Source: VXPW01 sp965115815 (lineage in GTDB: Bacteria; Pseudomonadota; Alphaproteobacteria; TMED109). Taken from it: DNA of 64,000 nt. Below the pieces are notes generated by a model. That model saw only the letters and a program-made list of their open reading frames with translations, did no database searches and was not told the DNA's origin. Each line of letters opens with the position of its first letter. Position 1 is the first letter of the stretch. The DNA lies in contig OZ220465.1 in the NCBI GenBank assembly GCA_965115815.1, positions 4,278,001-4,342,000 on the forward strand, read 5' to 3'. A program made the position numbers and the translations under genes. Of the stretch, positions 27,684 through 40,923 are shown piece after piece.

Positions 27684-28712
27684 TCAGGCTCCGCGGTCCA
27701 GCCAGTCGGGAACGGGCAGACCGCGGTCGACGAGGAAGGAGGGATTGAAGAGTTTCGATGCGTACCGGGTACCGTGATCGCACAGCATCGTGACCACCAC
27801 GTGCCCGCGTCCGAGGTCACGCGCGATGCGCCCGGCCCCGGCGACGTTGACCCCGCTCGATCCGCCGAGCAGCAGCCCCTCGTCCGCCGCCAGCGCAAAG
27901 AGGGTCCGCAGCGCCTCCTCGTCGGTCACCTGCAGCGAGTCGTCGATCCGCGCGCCCTCGAGGTTGGCCGTCACACGTCCCTGCCCGATGCCTTCGGTAA
28001 CGGACGTGCCCTCGGCGCGGGGGGTCCCGGTCTGGACCCAGGCGTGCATTCCCGATCCCGGTGGATCTGCCAGAACCGTCCGGACCCTCGGGTTGCGGGC
28101 CTTCAGGCCGTCGGCGACGCCGGCGAGTGTGCCGCCGGTGCCGACGGCACTGACGAAGACGGCAACCTCGCCGTGGGTCTGGTCCCAGATCTCGGCCGCC
28201 GTGGCTTCCCGGTGGGCCTGGCGGTTCACCGGGTTGTCGAACTGATTCGCCCAGACGGCGCCGTCGGGCAGGGTTTCCGCGAGCTCGTCGGCGAGCCGCC
28301 CGGAGAACCGGATGTAGTGGTCCGGGTTCGAATACGGAACGGCGGGTACCAGCCGGAGGTTGGCTCCGATCGTGCGCAGGGCCTGTTTCTTTTCCTCGCT
28401 CTGGGTTTCCGGCATCACGATCACGGTCCGGTACCCGAGCGCCCGGCCGATCATGGTCAGCCCGATGCCGGTATTGCCGGCGGTGCCCTCGACAATGGTG
28501 CCGCCCGGCCTCAGCCGCCCGCGCCGTTCGGCATCACGGATGATCCAGAGCGCGGCCCGATCCTTGATCGACTGCCCCGGGTTCAGGAATTCTGCCTTGC
28601 CGAGAATCTCGCAGCCGGTGGCGTCCGACAGGCGCCGCAGGCGAAGGAGCGGCGTGCCGCCGACCAGTTGCGCGACGTTCGTCGCCGGAGATCCGCAGGG
28701 CGCAGGCTTCAT
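27684..28712 (-). CDS. Cysteine synthase A / cystathionine beta-synthase-like PLP enzyme
   Basis: A 342-residue fold-type II PLP enzyme. The Schiff-base Lys50 is in NPGQSIKDRAAL, the substrate loop is EGTAGNTGIGLTM, and the phosphate-binding loop is SAVGTGGTLAG. The length and the C-terminal extension after LLLGGSSGVNVAGA match the long alphaproteobacterial 'cysteine synthase A' group, some members of which act on cystathionine or other thiol substrates. Its start overlaps the ABC permease stop by ATGA. With the downstream rhodanese and lyase it forms a sulfur-assimilation set. Confidence 0.88.
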   Translation of the reverse strand: MKPAPCGSPATNVAQLVGGTPLLRLRRLSDATGCEILGKAEFLNPGQSIKDRAALWIIRDAERRGRLRPGGTIVEGTAGNTGIGLTMIGRALGYRTVIVMPETQSEEKKQALRTIGANLRLVPAVPYSNPDHYIRFSGRLADELAETLPDGAVWANQFDNPVNRQAHREATAAEIWDQTHGEVAVFVSAVGTGGTLAGVADGLKARNPRVRTVLADPPGSGMHAWVQTGTPRAEGTSVTEGIGQGRVTANLEGARIDDSLQVTDEEALRTLFALAADEGLLLGGSSGVNVAGAGRIARDLGRGHVVVTMLCDHGTRYASKLFNPSFLVDRGLPVPDWLDRGA

Positions 28713-29560
28713 CCTCCGGCCGGAGGCCCTCCCCCGCCCGCCCGTCGGCGGAGCATGCCTCGTTGTGGATCGTAGCCGAGCACGGCGGCAGCCAGGAAGG
28801 CGGCCGTGCAGGCCACCGTGACGGCCAGGCTGGTCCAGTGCACCTGTCCCTGGCTGGCCCAGCGGACCAGCTCCACCCCGTGCGTGAACGGGTTGAGCTG
28901 CGCTATCCACCAGACCATTTCGGCGCCGTTTTCCAGCAGCCGCCAGAGCGGATACAGCGCGCTGGAGATGAAGAACATCGGAAATATGACGAAGTTCATG
29001 GTCCCCGCGAAATTCTCCAGCTGGCGGATGTGCACCGACAGGGCCAGTCCGGCCGCGCCCAGCAGCAATCCGAACAGCACGGCGGCCGGGAACATCCACA
29101 ACCACCCGGTCCACGGGGTATTGAGGCTGACCTGCAGGCCGATCAACGGCAGGCACACGATCAGGAACACGTACACTTGGAGGATGGACAGCATGGTTCC
29201 CGCAACCAGCTTGGCGGTCAGCAGGTACCAGCGCGGCAGCGGGGCGGTCAGCAGGAGGCGCATGACCCCCATTTCGCGGTCGTACACCATCGACAGCGAG
29301 GACTGCATGCCGCTGAACAGCAGCACCATGCCGACCAGTCCCGGGATGATGTACTCGAAATAGTTCACGCTCTGAACCGGATACGGGTTCACGATTCCCG
29401 GGTCGATTCCCTTGGTCGATCCGATGCCGGCCGCGAACACGAACAGCCAGAGCGCCGGCCGGACGAAGGCCGACAGCAGGCGTCCGCGCTGCTGGAAGAA
29501 CTTCACGACCTCGCGGGCGGTCAGCCCGACGAGCGCGCGGAGCGCGTGGCCGACCGTCAC
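28709..29560 (-). CDS. ABC-2 type permease of the PQQ-alcohol-dehydrogenase-linked exporter
   Basis: A 283-residue integral membrane protein with six hydrophobic segments and the ABC-2 layout (IIPGLVGMVLLFSGMQSSLS, VYDREMGVMRLLLTAPLPRW, NFVIFPMFFISSALYPLWRL). Such permeases occur with a beta-propeller, a binding protein and an ATPase near PQQ-dependent alcohol dehydrogenases (PedC-type families), and all those partners sit next to it here. The start is GTG at 29560, coupled to the stop of the binding-protein gene. What it exports is unknown. Confidence 0.85.
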   Translation of the reverse strand: MTVGHALRALVGLTAREVVKFFQQRGRLLSAFVRPALWLFVFAAGIGSTKGIDPGIVNPYPVQSVNYFEYIIPGLVGMVLLFSGMQSSLSMVYDREMGVMRLLLTAPLPRWYLLTAKLVAGTMLSILQVYVFLIVCLPLIGLQVSLNTPWTGWLWMFPAAVLFGLLLGAAGLALSVHIRQLENFAGTMNFVIFPMFFISSALYPLWRLLENGAEMVWWIAQLNPFTHGVELVRWASQGQVHWTSLAVTVACTAAFLAAAVLGYDPQRGMLRRRAGGGGPPAGG

Positions 29561-30786
29561 GGGCCCGGCTCCGGAAGCGGGAACCGGCGGCAACTGCTGG
29601 TCCGCCGGTCCCGCCCCAGGGTGTCGAGATCGTTGCTCTGGTGGACGAACCCGGCCAGCGGTGCGACGGCGGTCACCCAGTCCTCCGTCGCGAGCATGAC
29701 GGGCTGGCGGAGTTGGCCGTTCCAGGCGCGGAACGACAGCGCGGGCCCTTTCGCCCCGTCCAGGCGGAAGTCGGGCCCGAGCAGGTAGGCGCGAAGGTCG
29801 GGGGAAGCGGTGGAGCCGGTGCGCACGATCGCCTCCCCGACGGCGCGGACCGCGGCCCAGGCAGCCCAGTCGGTGCCTTCCATGCGGCGCCCGGTCCGGC
29901 GTTCGAAACGGCCGTGAACCTGGGGAGCCCCATGGCGGAGATAGCTCCAGTGCCACGGAGTCGGGCGCAGCCCCGCCGCCCCGGTCACCGCCGCCGGATC
30001 CTGCGTGGAATAGGGCACCGACCGGGCGAATTCCCGGTCGATGTCGGCCACGAAGACGGCCTCGTAGTCCGCGCGGCCGGTCAGCAGGTTCAGGTCGTTG
30101 CGGTCTCGCATCCGCGGATCGTTGGACAGCAGGAAGGTTCGTTCCTCGTCGATCGTGAGGGAGAACGTGCGGGCGGCGTGGCGGAAGGCCTCCGCCGTGC
30201 GGGCGTCTTCTTCAAGCGGACCCTGCAGGAGCAGGACATCGTTCCAGTTTCGGGACACCAGGTACTGGGCCACGGCGTCGGCCAGCATGCGCCGGCTGGG
30301 CATGGTGTGCAGCAGATGGGCTTCGCAGGCCTCTCCGCGCAAGCGGTCGTCCACGGCCGACACGTTGAACAGGAGAATCTCCTGGTCGCGGGTGGCGGCC
30401 GCGAGGTCGCGCACCGCGGGTCCGGGTGCGTCGATCAGGAATGCCGACGCACCGGCTTCGGCCCGGATCGCTGCCAGGGCCTCCGGCAGTTCAGATGCGC
30501 TCGCCACCCTTCGGGCGCGCAGCGTGAACCGGACGCCCGCCCGGCGACCGAGGGCCCGGACATCGGCCAGGCCGACCTCGGCTCCCGCTCGCGGGCGGCG
30601 GTCGATACGGTTGGTTTCCGAACGGATGTCGACGGGGTGGACGCCCCACTGCGTGTAGCGGATGTCGTCCGCAAGATCGAGGTAGCCGAACGCGAATTCC
30701 GGCCGCTCCTCGGCCCCCGCGGCCCAGCTCGGCAACAGGACGGCTGCGAGCAGGAGGCCGACCATTCCGTGCCGCGTCCGGGCCAC
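29557..30786 (-). CDS. Periplasmic substrate-binding protein of the PQQ-linked ABC system
   Basis: A 409-residue protein with a signal peptide (MVGLLLAAVLLPSWAAGAEE) and a type I periplasmic-binding fold of the branched-chain amino acid class. FAFGYLDLADDIRYTQWGVH, FLIDAPGPAVRDLAAATRDQ and LHTMPSRRMLADAVAQYLVS match the family found with PQQ-dependent alcohol dehydrogenase loci. It starts at GTG 30786, or at an ATG seven codons later that fits the signal peptide better. It lies seven bases after the beta-propeller gene. Confidence 0.85.
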   Translation of the reverse strand: MARTRHGMVGLLLAAVLLPSWAAGAEERPEFAFGYLDLADDIRYTQWGVHPVDIRSETNRIDRRPRAGAEVGLADVRALGRRAGVRFTLRARRVASASELPEALAAIRAEAGASAFLIDAPGPAVRDLAAATRDQEILLFNVSAVDDRLRGEACEAHLLHTMPSRRMLADAVAQYLVSRNWNDVLLLQGPLEEDARTAEAFRHAARTFSLTIDEERTFLLSNDPRMRDRNDLNLLTGRADYEAVFVADIDREFARSVPYSTQDPAAVTGAAGLRPTPWHWSYLRHGAPQVHGRFERRTGRRMEGTDWAAWAAVRAVGEAIVRTGSTASPDLRAYLLGPDFRLDGAKGPALSFRAWNGQLRQPVMLATEDWVTAVAPLAGFVHQSNDLDTLGRDRRTSSCRRFPLPEPGP

Positions 30787-30793
30787 GACGGCG

Positions 30794-31771
30794 CTATTCC
30801 CGGATCCGGACGGTATGGGGAGTGCGGCCGACGGAGACCGAGCGTACGGTGCGGTTGGCCCCGGTGTCGATCACCGAGAGGTCGTCGCTGGCGCCGTTGG
30901 TGACGATCAGGGTCGAATCGTCGGCGGTCAGGGCGGCGCCCCATACTCGGCTGCCGGCAAGGATGTAGGCTTCCACCGCACGCGTGGCGACGTCGACCCG
31001 CGCGACATGCCAAGCCCGGCCCAGCGTGACGAAGGCGGTGGTTCCGTCCCGGGTCATGACCAGGTCGACGGGCGTGATGTCGGCCTCGCGCAGGCCCCGC
31101 TTGGCAAAGCGGATGGTGTCGGTGACCTGCAGGGTCCGGGTGTCGATGATGCTGATGGTGCCCCCCAGCTCGTTGGTCACCCAGTACTCGAGGCCGTCCG
31201 GCGTGAAGGCGCCCCGCCGCGGACGGTTGCCGACCAGGATGTCCGCCAGGATGGTGCCGGCCCAAGGGTCGATCACGACCACGGTGTTGGTGCCCTCGGC
31301 GGTGACGAATACCCGCTTGCCGTCGGGGGTGAAGGTCACGCCTTCCGGCTCAATGCCGACATCCTCAATGACCGCGCGGATGGAACCGCTGGCCACATCG
31401 ATGACGGTTGCCCGGGCGTCGTCCTCGTTCGAGACCACGAGAATCTCGCCCGTGGGATCCAAGTCGAAGATCTCCGGGTCATCGCCGGTCTCAATGTAGC
31501 CGGATATGGTCTTGGTGGCTAGGTCGAGAATTTCGATGCGGTCGGCCTCGCTCGCGGCGATGAACAGCGTGTCGCCGCCCGGCCCGAATCGGAGGTCGCG
31601 GGGGCGTCCCCCGGTCTCGACGACATGCTGTACTTCGAGGGTCTCGAGGTCCAGCACGACCACCGTGTCGCTGCCCTCGTTGCTCACGTACACCTCGCCG
31701 CCGCCCGCTGGGAGCACGAATCCGGCGGCGGCCAGCCCGGTGGCCGCTGCTGCCAGGTACCGATGGATCAT
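30794..31771 (-). CDS. Exported YVTN beta-propeller protein, PQQ-catabolism associated
   Basis: A 325-residue protein with a signal peptide (MIHRYLAAAATGLAAAGFVL) and about seven YVTN/NHL-like blades, for example VYVSNEGSDTVVVLDLETLE, LVVSNEDDARATVIDVASGS and VFVTAEGTNTVVVIDPWAGT. This matches the beta-propeller family regularly found with PQQ-dependent alcohol oxidation genes. It is probably a periplasmic binding scaffold. It ends in TAG, which shows that TAG works as a stop in host genes here. The start overlaps the ATPase stop (ATGA). Confidence 0.87.
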   Translation of the reverse strand: MIHRYLAAAATGLAAAGFVLPAGGGEVYVSNEGSDTVVVLDLETLEVQHVVETGGRPRDLRFGPGGDTLFIAASEADRIEILDLATKTISGYIETGDDPEIFDLDPTGEILVVSNEDDARATVIDVASGSIRAVIEDVGIEPEGVTFTPDGKRVFVTAEGTNTVVVIDPWAGTILADILVGNRPRRGAFTPDGLEYWVTNELGGTISIIDTRTLQVTDTIRFAKRGLREADITPVDLVMTRDGTTAFVTLGRAWHVARVDVATRAVEAYILAGSRVWGAALTADDSTLIVTNGASDDLSVIDTGANRTVRSVSVGRTPHTVRIRE

Positions 31772-32544
31772 CGAGGCCCCTCCTTGGGTCGATGGTTCGT
31801 CGTGAAATGTACCAATGTGTCGTGGAGGTTGGAAACCCCGGCGCGCCGGATCAACTCGCCCGGCGCGCCGGCTTGCCGGATGGTACCCTCGTGCAGCATG
31901 AGCACGTGGTCCGCCACTTCGGCTTCGTCGACCAGATGGGTGGCCCAGAGCACCGCCATGGATCGTTCGCGCTTGAGCTGGAGCACGTACTCGAGCAGGT
32001 CGCTCCGGCTGGGCGGGTCCAGCCCGACGGTCGGTTCGTCCATCAGCAGGATCCGGGGCTGATGGATGAGGGAGCGGGCCAGCTCGACGCGGCGGCGCTG
32101 GCCGCCGGACAGGGTGCGGGTGCGGTCGTCGATGCGGTCTTCAAGGTCCACCTGCCGGAGCTCGAGTTCGGTGCGCCTGTGAATCTCGGACGTGCTCAGC
32201 CCGTGCAGGCGTCCGTGGAAGGCGAGGTTGGCCCGGACGGTGAGGTCGAGATCCAGCGTGGCCTGCTGGAAGACGAAACCGATCGACGAGAGGGCCCGGA
32301 CGGCATCGCGGCGCAGGTCCCGGCCCTGGACGCGCACCGTGCCGGAATCGGGAACGAACAGCCCGGCCAGCAACTGGAAAAGCGTGGTCTTGCCGGCCCC
32401 GTTGGGGCCGAGCAGGGAAACGTAGCGACCGGCCTGAATGGCGAACGAGACCCCTTCGAGCGCCGGCTTCCGGCCATAGCTCTTGGCGATCCCGTCGACC
32501 ACGAGAAGCGGCGGGTCCTCCGTTGCGGGTTCGGGTGCGGTCAT
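31768..32544 (-). CDS. ABC transporter ATPase of the PQQ-linked exporter
   Basis: A 258-residue ABC ATPase with Walker A GPNGAGKT at residues 46-53, signature LSGGQRRRVELARSL, Walker B ILLMDEPTVGLDP and a switch His in LWATHLVDEAE. It resembles the CcmA/NodI-like ATPases that pair with ABC-2 permeases. It should energise the permease encoded at 28709-29560. It is coupled at both ends by four-base overlaps, within the same transcription unit as the nitrate/taurine-type system upstream. Confidence 0.9.
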   Translation of the reverse strand: MTAPEPATEDPPLLVVDGIAKSYGRKPALEGVSFAIQAGRYVSLLGPNGAGKTTLFQLLAGLFVPDSGTVRVQGRDLRRDAVRALSSIGFVFQQATLDLDLTVRANLAFHGRLHGLSTSEIHRRTELELRQVDLEDRIDDRTRTLSGGQRRRVELARSLIHQPRILLMDEPTVGLDPPSRSDLLEYVLQLKRERSMAVLWATHLVDEAEVADHVLMLHEGTIRQAGAPGELIRRAGVSNLHDTLVHFTTNHRPKEGPR

Positions 32545-33344
32545 GGGGCGGGAGGTCCGGGATCGGGATCGGGGCCTAGCGTACCAGCCAGCAGGCCGCC
32601 GTGTCGGTCGAGCAGACCGCTGCGGAAGTTCAGGATTTCGGGACCCTCGGGTGTGCGGGGCCGGGCCAGCTCTACCGGTGCGTCGTGCAGGACGCGCGCG
32701 GGCGGTTGCGAGAGGAACACGATGCGGTCACCGAGGAAGATCGCCTCGTTCAGGTCGTGGGTCACGAACAGGACCGTGGTCGGTTGCGCCTGCCAGAGGT
32801 CCAGGAGAATCTCGCGCAGCCGGTTTCCGACCGGCTGGTCGAGCGAAACGAACGGCTCGTCGAGCAAGAGCACGGCCGGCTGGACCGCGAAGGCGCGGGC
32901 GAGCGCCACCCGTCGGCGCTGGCCGCCGGAGAGGCGGGTCGGATAGGCATCGAGGTGGTCTCCGAGATCCATGCGCCGCAGCAATTCGACGCCCCGCCCC
33001 TCGGCCCGGGATTCGGGATCCAGCACGATGTCGACGTTCTCGCGGACGCTGATCCAGGGGGCCAGGCGCGGCGTCTGAAACATGTAGCCCACCGCCGCCC
33101 GCATTCCCGAGTTCTCGCGGCCGATCGCGACCGATCCGTCCACGTCGTCATCCAGCCCGGCCGCGATGTTGAGCAGCGTCGTCTTGCCGCATCCGGAGGG
33201 ACCGAGGAGGCAGCAGAACTGCCCGACCGGCACCTCGAACTGCAGATTTTCGATCGCAATGTGGGGCGGCGTCCTGCCTGCGCCCGCAAACTGCTTGCGG
33301 CGAACATCGACCCTCAGACCCGTCGTCACCGCCATCGCGTGCAC
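32541..33344 (-). CDS. Nitrate/sulfonate/taurine-type ABC importer ATPase
   Basis: A 267-residue ATPase from GTG 33344 (or 264 from ATG 33335). Walker A LGPSGCGKTT is at residues 48-57, the Q-loop is GYMFQTPRLAPW, the signature is LSGGQRRRVALARAF and Walker B is VLLLDEPFVSLDQP. The MFQxPRLLPW-like Q-loop and C-terminal tail place it with SsuB/TauB/NrtD. It pairs with the downstream-numbered permease and binding protein, which overlap each other. Confidence 0.9.
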   Translation of the reverse strand: MHAMAVTTGLRVDVRRKQFAGAGRTPPHIAIENLQFEVPVGQFCCLLGPSGCGKTTLLNIAAGLDDDVDGSVAIGRENSGMRAAVGYMFQTPRLAPWISVRENVDIVLDPESRAEGRGVELLRRMDLGDHLDAYPTRLSGGQRRRVALARAFAVQPAVLLLDEPFVSLDQPVGNRLREILLDLWQAQPTTVLFVTHDLNEAIFLGDRIVFLSQPPARVLHDAPVELARPRTPEGPEILNFRSGLLDRHGGLLAGTLGPDPDPGPPAP

Positions 33345-34117
33345 CTGCGTTCCAAGGGCACCATGGCACCGTACTCGATGATCATCATGACCGCCACGAA
33401 CGCCAGCGTGTAGGCGAGCACGGAGGCAATGTCGAACAGCTGGAAGAACTCGTGGAGCTTGAATCCCACACCGTTGCTCCGTCCCAGCAGTTCCACCACC
33501 AGGACGATCTTCCAGATCAGTGCGATGCCGCCCCGCGCGGCCGCCATGATGTAGGGGTAGAGTTGCGGCAGGAAGAAATGCAGAAAGGTGGTTCGCCGGG
33601 GGATCCGGAAGACCCGGGCCACGTCCAGGAGTTCGCGGTCGACCGCTCGGGTGCCTTCCCGCACGGTCACGACGACATTGGGGATCTTGTTGAGGGCCAC
33701 GGCGACGATGGCGGCGATTTCGGTGAGACCGAACCAGACGTAGCAGAGAATGATCAGGACAAGGGCCGGCATGTTGAGAAAGAGGATGTGCCAGCCGTCA
33801 AGGACGATGTCGGCCCGGCGTCGGGCGCCCATCAGGATCCCGAGGGCCACGCCGATCACCATGGCCCCCAGGAATGCCGCTGCCACGCGCCAGAGCGTGA
33901 TGCCCAGGTGGTGAAGGAGCGCTTCTTCGTGCAGGTGGTACCAGAGCGCATCCAGGACGATCCAGGGCGCCGGCAGAATCTGGCCGGACGGGTCTGCGAC
34001 CGTCGCAAGGCTCCAGACGCCCAGCAGCAGGACGAACGAGCCGATCCGCAGCGCGACCGCGCTCTCCGCCACGCGCCGCAGCGCGGCGGCGGCGATCCCT
34101 AGGGGGTCGAGGGCCAC
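33326..34117 (-). CDS. Nitrate/sulfonate/taurine-type ABC importer permease
   Basis: A 263-residue inner-membrane permease with about six membrane segments. The EAA-type loop reads ELLDVARVFRIPRRTTFLHF followed by FLPQLYPYIMAAARGGIALI. The start is GTG at 34117, inside the 3' end of the binding-protein gene (19-base overlap). The end overlaps the ATPase start. It belongs to the SsuC/TauC class by pattern. The substrate is not determined from sequence. Confidence 0.88.
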   Translation of the reverse strand: MALDPLGIAAAALRRVAESAVALRIGSFVLLLGVWSLATVADPSGQILPAPWIVLDALWYHLHEEALLHHLGITLWRVAAAFLGAMVIGVALGILMGARRRADIVLDGWHILFLNMPALVLIILCYVWFGLTEIAAIVAVALNKIPNVVVTVREGTRAVDRELLDVARVFRIPRRTTFLHFFLPQLYPYIMAAARGGIALIWKIVLVVELLGRSNGVGFKLHEFFQLFDIASVLAYTLAFVAVMMIIEYGAMVPLERRCTRWR

Positions 34118-35100
34118 AGGGTGCCGTCTGCGATGGTGGGGTGCTCCCCCACCAAGGTCCGCCCGCCGATCTGGGCCAGCACGGCGAACGCGCGGCGAAT
34201 GGAATCGCGGGAATCGTGGCTGGGGTCGGGGATCCCGGACCGGAACGCGTCGCGGAGAGCATGCAGCATGGCATCGCTCTTGGCGCCGGTGCGCTTGCGG
34301 ATGCGATCCCATTCGCCGTCCTCGGTCGCCAGGATCCGGCGGGCCTCGTGCGTGGCCGCGAGAAAGGCGGCCAGGGCTTCCGGACGGGCCCGAGCCCAGG
34401 CTTCGCTGAACACGTATCCGATGAGCGGCAGCGTCTCGCCCACGCCGAGGCTCGGAAGCACGTCCGGGACGGGCAGGACTTCGCGCATGCCCTGCGCCCG
34501 CAGGCGCGCCGTGAAGTTCCAGAACGTCAGCACCGCATCGAGACGGTTCCGGAGCAGCATCTGATTCAACAGGGGCGGCGCGCCGAACGAGAGTTCGGCG
34601 GTCTCGGCCAGGTCGATCCCCGTGGTTCGGAGCCCGAACGCGCGCACCAGCAGCCAGCTCTTGTCGATGGAGCTTCCCACCACACCCAACCGATGCTCGC
34701 CGGTCAGGAGATCGTGTACGGTCTCGATCCCGCTCTCGGGATGGGCCATGATGCTGCCCGCGGCGTTGGAATACGGGATGAGCGTGAAGTCCTTGCCCGC
34801 CCGGCGCTGTCGGCTGACCCAGATCCAGTCGGTCACGATGATGTCGGCGTCGCCCGACAGCAGGGCGATGGCCGTGGCATCCTTGTTGGTCAGGGGCGTG
34901 ATGGCAAGTTCGAGCCGGTGTCGGTCGTCCAGCCCGTGATGCCGGACGACGTCGAGTTCCCAGTTCACGGTGCCGAACTTGAGCACGGCGACGCGGACCG
35001 GTTCCGCCGCGGCCGCGAGCTGCGGGAGGTGCGCCGGGTACGCGCAGAGCAGCACCGCGAATGCGGCAGTACGGAATGAGCGGGGCATGGGCACGGGCAT
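34099..35100 (-). CDS. ABC substrate-binding protein, sulfonate/nitrate (NMT1-like) class
   Basis: A 333-residue exported binding protein: signal MPRSFRTAAFAVLLCAYPAH, then the NMT1/SsuA-like fold (RVAVLKFGTVNWELDVVRHH, GDADIIVTDWIWVSRQRRAG, GVVGSSIDKSWLLVRAFG). I use the ATG at 35100, which has GAGAGG upstream; an internal ATG at 35088 is possible. It is the first gene of the long minus-strand chain, with the promoter expected in 35101-35270, opposite the rrn promoter. It ends with TAG. Confidence 0.87.
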   Translation of the reverse strand: MPVPMPRSFRTAAFAVLLCAYPAHLPQLAAAAEPVRVAVLKFGTVNWELDVVRHHGLDDRHRLELAITPLTNKDATAIALLSGDADIIVTDWIWVSRQRRAGKDFTLIPYSNAAGSIMAHPESGIETVHDLLTGEHRLGVVGSSIDKSWLLVRAFGLRTTGIDLAETAELSFGAPPLLNQMLLRNRLDAVLTFWNFTARLRAQGMREVLPVPDVLPSLGVGETLPLIGYVFSEAWARARPEALAAFLAATHEARRILATEDGEWDRIRKRTGAKSDAMLHALRDAFRSGIPDPSHDSRDSIRRAFAVLAQIGGRTLVGEHPTIADGTLWPSTP

Positions 35101-35272
35101 GGGTTCGAGGGCCTCTCGGGCAAATCTCGGCGGAACGGCGGACCGCTTCGCGATCCGGAGGGACGGATGCCCACGCCACGGTACCATAACGGCTTCGCCC
35201 CGCCGAACGAAGCCGGGACGGCCGGTGTGCGACGATCCGGCGAGAGCGGCGTTTCAGCGGAGGCAGGGGGGG

Positions 35273-35300
35273 TTGACAGGGTTGCGGTCCGGGGTATCAT
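35273..35300 (+). promoter_or_regulatory. rrn promoter
   Basis: A consensus -35 box TTGACA at 35273-35278 and a -10 box TATCAT at 35295-35300, spaced by 16 bases. A GC-rich discriminator (GGCCCGCC) follows, as is typical for growth-rate-controlled rRNA promoters. The 16S gene begins about 220 bp downstream. Confidence 0.85.
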
Positions 35301-35522
35301 GGCCCGCCTTGCTCCCGCTGCGCGGGGGTCGCGCGGCGACGCGCGTGCTGCTTGACAGATTGAAGATGAAAAGAGATGCGCAGGCGACGGCGGGTCACGT
35401 GATCAACAGGACCCCCGGCGCGGTGCGCATCAACGGCCGGCATCGATTGATTTCGGTGTCGGAAGCTACGTGACGCATTGTGTCGGATCACGGGTTCGGG
35501 CCTCGGCCTGAACCTTCTCTCA

Positions 35523-37026
<1,504 letters not shown>

Positions 37027-37164
37027 CGGACACGATCGCTGACTGCGTGGCGGATCCCCGCCGCGTGACGCATCGATCGGACCGAAATGATCGTGGCTCG
37101 TCGTCGTCTACGCATCTCTTTTTTTCCCGGGGCCCCCGTGGGGCCGGTGCGGTCCAGCGCCGAT

Positions 37165-37241
<77 letters not shown>

Positions 37242-37244
37242 TGC

Positions 37245-37320
37245 GGGGCCGTAGCTCAGGTGGGAGAGCGCCTGCTTTGCAAGCAGGAGGTCGTCGGTTC
37301 GATCCCGTCCGGCTCCACCA
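37245..37320 (+). tRNA. tRNA-Ala (TGC)
   Basis: A 76-nt tRNA three bases after tRNA-Ile. It starts GGGGCCGTAGCTCAG and ends in encoded CCA. The anticodon loop CTTTGCAAG gives TGC (Ala). This is the standard spacer partner in alphaproteobacterial rrn operons. Confidence 0.97.
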
Positions 37321-37494
37321 GCGCCCGGGTTGCAGATCGCGCTGTGTCGTAAGGCACGGCGGCTGTTTGACAATGTGAATGATCCAATTCCTGTCCGCGA
37401 ACAGCGGACGGAATCTGACCTCTGTGAAAGTTTCGCCGGATCCCCGATGGGGGTTCGGGCCGGTGTGCGGAATTGCTTCTGCACACGGATGAAA

Positions 37495-40260
<2,766 letters not shown>

Positions 40261-40327
40261 CCGTGTGCAGGAGCAAATCCGGCACCGGTAAACGATTGCA
40301 GAGGATCAGTTCCAGGGCGTCTTGATG

Positions 40328-40443
40328 GCCTGGTGGTTATGGCGGGGAGTCTACACCCGATCCCATTCCGAACTCGGTCGTGAAAATCCCCAGCGCCGAT
40401 GGCACTGCGTCTTAAGGCGTGGGAGAGTAGGTCGCTGCCAGGC
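40328..40443 (+). rRNA. rrf: 5S ribosomal RNA
   Basis: Begins near CCTGGTGGTTATGGCGGGG, contains CCGATCCCATTCCGAACTCG, and ends near GTCGCTGCCAGGCC, pairing with the start. About 116 nt. The ends are set by the terminal helix. Confidence 0.93.
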
Positions 40444-40502
40444 CATCCAGACGCCTTGGGCCGCGCCAGTTGGCGAGGTTCCGGATTTGGATCATTCATT
40501 GA

Positions 40503-40579
<77 letters not shown>

Positions 40580-40583
40580 CCCC

Positions 40584-40619
40584 AAGCCCTTGAAAGCAGG
40601 GATGCTTTCAAGGGCTTTT
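40584..40619 (+). terminator. Rho-independent terminator of the rrn operon
   Basis: A perfect 15-bp stem AAGCCCTTGAAAGCA / TGCTTTCAAGGGCTT around the tetraloop GGGA, ending in TTTT. It lies five bases after the fMet tRNA. Confidence 0.93.
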
Positions 40620-40923
40620 CGATTCCACAGACCGATGCATCGCCTGACGATGGGAATCCCATGGGAACCACGCGGAATCCAGGATGGGACGGTTCATGTC
40701 GTCCCATGGCGGCAGGAGCCCGGTTCCGGTCGTGCCGTGGAACCGGATATTCGCGAGTCCCGGTCGCGCGGCAACGCGGGTATCGAGGAGGTTGCGCACG
40801 TCACGGCGGCAGGCCATGCCAAGCTGATCTCGGGATCTCTGTGGGTTGCGTCGTCCGTCCCGGTTGCTTGGCCGAAGGGATGCCGGAGGCAGCCCGGGCA
40901 TCGCTCCTTCGGGAGTCCGGATC
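40620..40923. other. Intergenic between rrn terminator and dnaE2 remnant
   Basis: About 300 bp without a recognisable gene. Confidence 0.4.
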
